This document shows positions 61,342-64,000 of a stretch of DNA of 64,000 nt, piece by piece. A program made the translations under genes and the position numbers. The stretch comes from Nostoc carneum NIES-2107 (lineage in GTDB: Bacteria; Cyanobacteriota; Cyanobacteriia; Cyanobacteriales; Nostocaceae). The stretch is from the NCBI GenBank assembly GCA_002368155.1, contig AP018181.1:477932-541931 (forward strand), given 5' to 3'. The notes beneath the pieces were generated by a model, which saw only the letters and a list, made by a program, of their open reading frames with translations, was not told the origin of the DNA and ran no database searches. Each line of letters begins with the position of its first letter. Positions within the stretch are counted from its first letter, which is position 1.

Positions 61342-62223
61342 TTAGATAAACTTCTGGGTGAATTTTAAAAAATTTTCTACAAGAGGTGTGAGACTATTTT
61401 CTTGCCAGATGACAGCAGTTTCTATGACAGGTGCTGCTTCTAGTAGAGGACGATAAGTCACACCAGAACGTTGCAAATTTTGTAGAACAGATGGTGTAAT
61501 CGCCACACCCATCCCAGCCGATACTAAACCAACAATAGTTTGCATTTGAACTGCTTCCTGAGTAATTTGAGGTTTGATATTTCTCTGCCGAAAAAGACTC
61601 ATAATCAAATCGTAAAGTCCGGGTGCTAGATAACGGGGAAACATAATCAAAGGCTCATCCTCTAATTCCTGCACCTGAATATATTCAGTTTGAGTTAAGG
61701 AATGATTTGACGGTAAAGCAACAACTAAAGTTTGTTGGTGAATAGATTGATAAGATAGTGTGTCATCTTCTAAAGGTGGATGGGCAAAACCTATATGAAT
61801 TAGGGAATCTCTGATTGCTTGTTCTTGTTGACTTGTAGTTAACTCTCGTAATACTAGTTCTACTTGGGGAAATTGCTCACGAAATTGGCGCAAAATTGAG
61901 GGTAATAATTCGTAGATTACCAAACTCGTAAATCCGATTCTTAGTTGACCAGTTTGACCTCTACCAATCCTTTGAGTTAGTGCGATCGCATTTTCTAGTT
62001 GTAGTAATAATCCATAAGCTTCTTGTAAAAACACCTTACCCGCTTCTGTTAGCTGTACCTGTCGCTTGGTTTTGCGATGAAAAAGTTCTACTCCTAGTTC
62101 TGCTTCTAGCTGCTGAATTTGTTGGCTGAGAGGCGGTTGCGCTATATGCAGCCTTTCTGCGGCTTTACTGAAATGTAGTTCTTCAGCTACAGCAATAAAG
62201 TAACGCAGGTGTCGTAGTTCCAT
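61342..62223 (-). CDS. LysR-family transcriptional regulator
   Basis: A 293-residue protein. The N-terminal winged HTH (residues 1-60) reads MELRHLRYFIAVAEELHFSKAAERLHIAQPPLSQQI, and the co-inducer domain spans 90-293 (LRIGFTSLVIYELLPSILRQF, then GMGVAITPSVLQNL). It resembles the BenM/CatM/IlvY-like branch, which begins MELRHLRYF. It is divergent from ilvD with about 105 bp between starts, so it may regulate ilvD and itself. The ligand is unknown; a branched-chain intermediate is a reasonable guess from position. Confidence 0.85.
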   Translation of the reverse strand: MELRHLRYFIAVAEELHFSKAAERLHIAQPPLSQQIQQLEAELGVELFHRKTKRQVQLTEAGKVFLQEAYGLLLQLENAIALTQRIGRGQTGQLRIGFTSLVIYELLPSILRQFREQFPQVELVLRELTTSQQEQAIRDSLIHIGFAHPPLEDDTLSYQSIHQQTLVVALPSNHSLTQTEYIQVQELEDEPLIMFPRYLAPGLYDLIMSLFRQRNIKPQITQEAVQMQTIVGLVSAGMGVAITPSVLQNLQRSGVTYRPLLEAAPVIETAVIWQENSLTPLVENFLKFTQKFI

Positions 62224-62327
62224 TTTTTAATATTTAAAAGATATCAATTTGAAATAAATATATATTGGACATCTCAAAAAAGTCTACATATCATACTCGT
62301 ACAACGATGTTGAATGAGGCTAGAGCA

Positions 62328-64000
62328 ATGTCTGAGAAAACAATCTCCGAAAATTTCCGTAGTAAAGCAGTCACACAAGGGGTACAACGAGCGCCAAATC
62401 GAGCGATGCTGCGTGCAGTCGGTTTCCAAGATGGGGATTTTAATAAAGCAATTGTGGGTGTGGCTAATTCCTACAGCACCATTACTCCCTGCAACATGGG
62501 AATTAATCGGCTGGCACAAAGAGCTGAAGAGGGAATTAAACTAGCTGGGGCAATGCCGCAAATGTTCGGCACAATTACCATTAGTGATGCCATATCTATG
62601 GGAACCGAAGGGATGAAATATTCCCTAGTGTCACGAGAAGTAATTGCTGACTCCATTGAAACCGTTTGTAATGGTCAAAGTATGGATGGGGTGATTGCCA
62701 TCGGTGGTTGTGATAAGAATATGCCAGGGGCAATGATTGCGATCGCTCGGATGAATATCCCTGCTATTTTTGTTTATGGTGGCACTATCAAACCCGGACA
62801 GCACAACGGTAAAGATTTGACTATTGTGAGTTCTTTTGAGGCTGTTGGTGAATACAGCGCTCATAAAATTGACGAAGAGGAACTATTAGCAATTGAACGC
62901 CAAGCTTGTCCGGGTTCTGGTTCCTGTGGAGGGATGTATACAGCCAACACGATGTCTTCTGCTTTTGAAGCGATGGGAATGAGTTTGCCTTATTCTTCTA
63001 CAATGTCATCTGAAGACGATGAAATAGCTGATAGTACGGAAAAATCAGCCAAAGTATTAGTAGAAGCAATTCGCCAGCAAATTTTACCGAGACAAATTAT
63101 CACCCGCAAATCCATAGAAAATGCCATCTCTGTAATTATGGCTGTGGGTGGTTCCACAAATTCTGTATTACATTTTCTCGCGATCGCTCATGCAGCTGGT
63201 ATAGAACTAAGTCTAGATGACTTTGAAACTATCCGTGGTCGTGTACCTGTATTGTGCGATTTGAAACCTAGCGGTAAATATGTGGCTACAGATTTGCACA
63301 AAGTAGGCGGTATCCCCCAAGTTATGAAGATGTTACTTGTGCATGGTTTACTCCACGGTGACTGTATCACTATCACAGGTAAAACTATTGCTGAAGTTTT
63401 AGCAGATGTCCCCGATGAACCACCCAGCAATCAAGATGTGATTCGTCCGTGGAATCACCCAATGTATGCTCAAGGTCACTTAGCCATCTTAAAAGGGAAT
63501 CTTGCTACAGAGGGAGCAGTAGCTAAAATTACCGGAGTGAAAAATCCCTGTATTACCGGGCCAGCGCGGGTATTTGACTCCGAGGAAGAATGCTTAGATG
63601 CTATCTTGGCAAAGAAAATCCAAGCTGGTGATGTGATTATTGTTCGCTATGAAGGCCCCAAAGGCGGCCCGGGAATGCGGGAAATGTTAGCACCCACATC
63701 CGCAATTATTGGTGCAGGTTTAGGTGATGCAGTTGGGTTAATTACTGATGGACGCTTTTCTGGCGGTACTTACGGAATGGTAGTTGGTCATGTTGCTCCC
63801 GAAGCCGCAGTTGGTGGTGCGATCGCGCTAGTTGAAGAAGGCGATCGCATCACTATCGATGCTCATTCTCGCTTACTGCAAATCAATATTTCCGATGCAG
63901 AATTAGCCAATCGTCGTGCTAAATGGCAACCTCGTTTACCTCGTTATACAAAAGGCACCTTAGCCAAATATGCTAAGTTAGTTTCCTCCAGCAGTGTTGG
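62328..64000 (+). CDS. ilvD: Dihydroxy-acid dehydratase (runs off the window)
   Basis: 557 residues are visible from the ATG at 62328, and no stop is reached before the window end; IlvD proteins are usually about 560 residues, so only a few codons are missing. The iron-sulfur ligands are visible: Cys55 ([11 protein letters not shown]), Cys128 ([11 protein letters not shown]) and Cys200 ([16 protein letters not shown]). Later family segments include [19 protein letters not shown] and [15 protein letters not shown]. It converts dihydroxy-acids to 2-keto acids in isoleucine, valine and leucine synthesis. The LysR gene is divergent. Confidence 0.95.
   Translation, partial: MSEKTISENFRSKAVTQGVQRAPNRAMLRAVGFQDGDFNKAIVGVANSYSTITPCNMGINRLAQRAEEGIKLAGAMPQMFGTITISDAISMGTEGMKYSLVSREVIADSIETVCNGQSMDGVIAIGGCDKNMPGAMIAIARMNIPAIFVYGGTIKPGQHNGKDLTIVSSFEAVGEYSAHKIDEEELLAIERQACPGSGSCGGMYTANTMSSAFEAMGMSLPYSSTMSSEDDEIADSTEKSAKVLVEAIRQQILPRQIITRKSIENAISVIMAVGGSTNSVLHFLAIAHAAGIELSLDDFETIRGRVPVLCDLKPSGKYVATDLHKVGGIPQVMKMLLVHGLLHGDCITITGKTIAEVLADVPDEPPSNQDVIRPWNHPMYAQGHLAILKGNLATEGAVAKITGVKNPCITGPARVFDSEEECLDAILAKKIQAGDVIIVRYEGPKGGPGMREMLAPTSAIIGAGLGDAVGLITDGRFSGGTYGMVVGHVAPEAAVGGAIALVEEGDRITIDAHSRLLQINISDAELANRRAKWQPRLPRYTKGTLAKYAKLVSSSSV

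Overview
The window looks like chromosome from a filamentous, probably heterocyst-forming cyanobacterium (Nostoc/Calothrix/Tolypothrix type). The reasons are frequent HIP1 octamers (GCGATCGC), a CpcT-type phycobilin lyase, a Cph1-type phytochrome with its Rcp1-type response regulator, an SLH-OprB porin, a ModBC fusion, and many short tandemly repeated sequences (TTGGGGA, TGACCCT and ATTACTC units) with MITE-like dispersed repeats between and sometimes inside genes.

Layout. 1-2.46 kb holds a TPR protein and cpcT. 2.46-13.16 kb is a discrete mobile element of about 10.6 kb integrated into the 3' part of a tRNA-Cys gene. A 45-bp copy of the tRNA 3' end marks its far side. It carries a divergent tyrosine integrase with candidate arm-type sites at both ends, five ribbon-helix-helix (RHH) regulators, a VapE-like P-loop helicase beside an iteron-rich candidate origin, a Mu gp27-like HTH protein, a putative PD-(D/E)XK nuclease and several unknown small proteins. 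An IS1380-type insertion sequence sits inside it. No capsid or tail gene is visible, so it resembles a phage satellite or integrative plasmid.

13.9-30.9 kb is ordinary chromosome: modA-modBC molybdate uptake, a class D beta-lactamase homologue, a 63-bp tandem repeat block, a GH13 amylase with CBM20, an orphan antitoxin, ppsA, a hybrid kinase with two kinase cores and a PMT-type mannosyltransferase. 31.7-41.1 kb is a same-strand signalling block: phytochrome, Rcp1-type regulator, two REC-HisKA-HATPase proteins and a large REC/PAS/GAF/HisKA_2 kinase whose second GAF domain has a Cys-His like bilin-binding cyanobacteriochromes. It is followed by an SDR enzyme on the opposite strand.

42.8-49.9 kb encodes one 2378-residue protein joining an endonuclease/exonuclease/phosphatase domain, two phytase-esterase-like propellers, a 3-phytase-like domain, two SurE-type nucleotidase domains and C-terminal RTX repeats. 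It reads as a secreted, multi-enzyme phosphorus-scavenging protein, and a candidate Pho box lies upstream. The remainder holds small envelope and secreted proteins, a dienelactone hydrolase, an MscS channel, an SLH-OprB porin, a HEAT-repeat protein, a second RTX protein, a LysR regulator and divergent ilvD, which runs off the window end.

Two themes stand out: the tRNA-Cys element with its own replication and regulation module, and heavy colonisation by small repeats, including two nested MITE insertions and in-frame STRR insertions in ppsA and a hybrid kinase.
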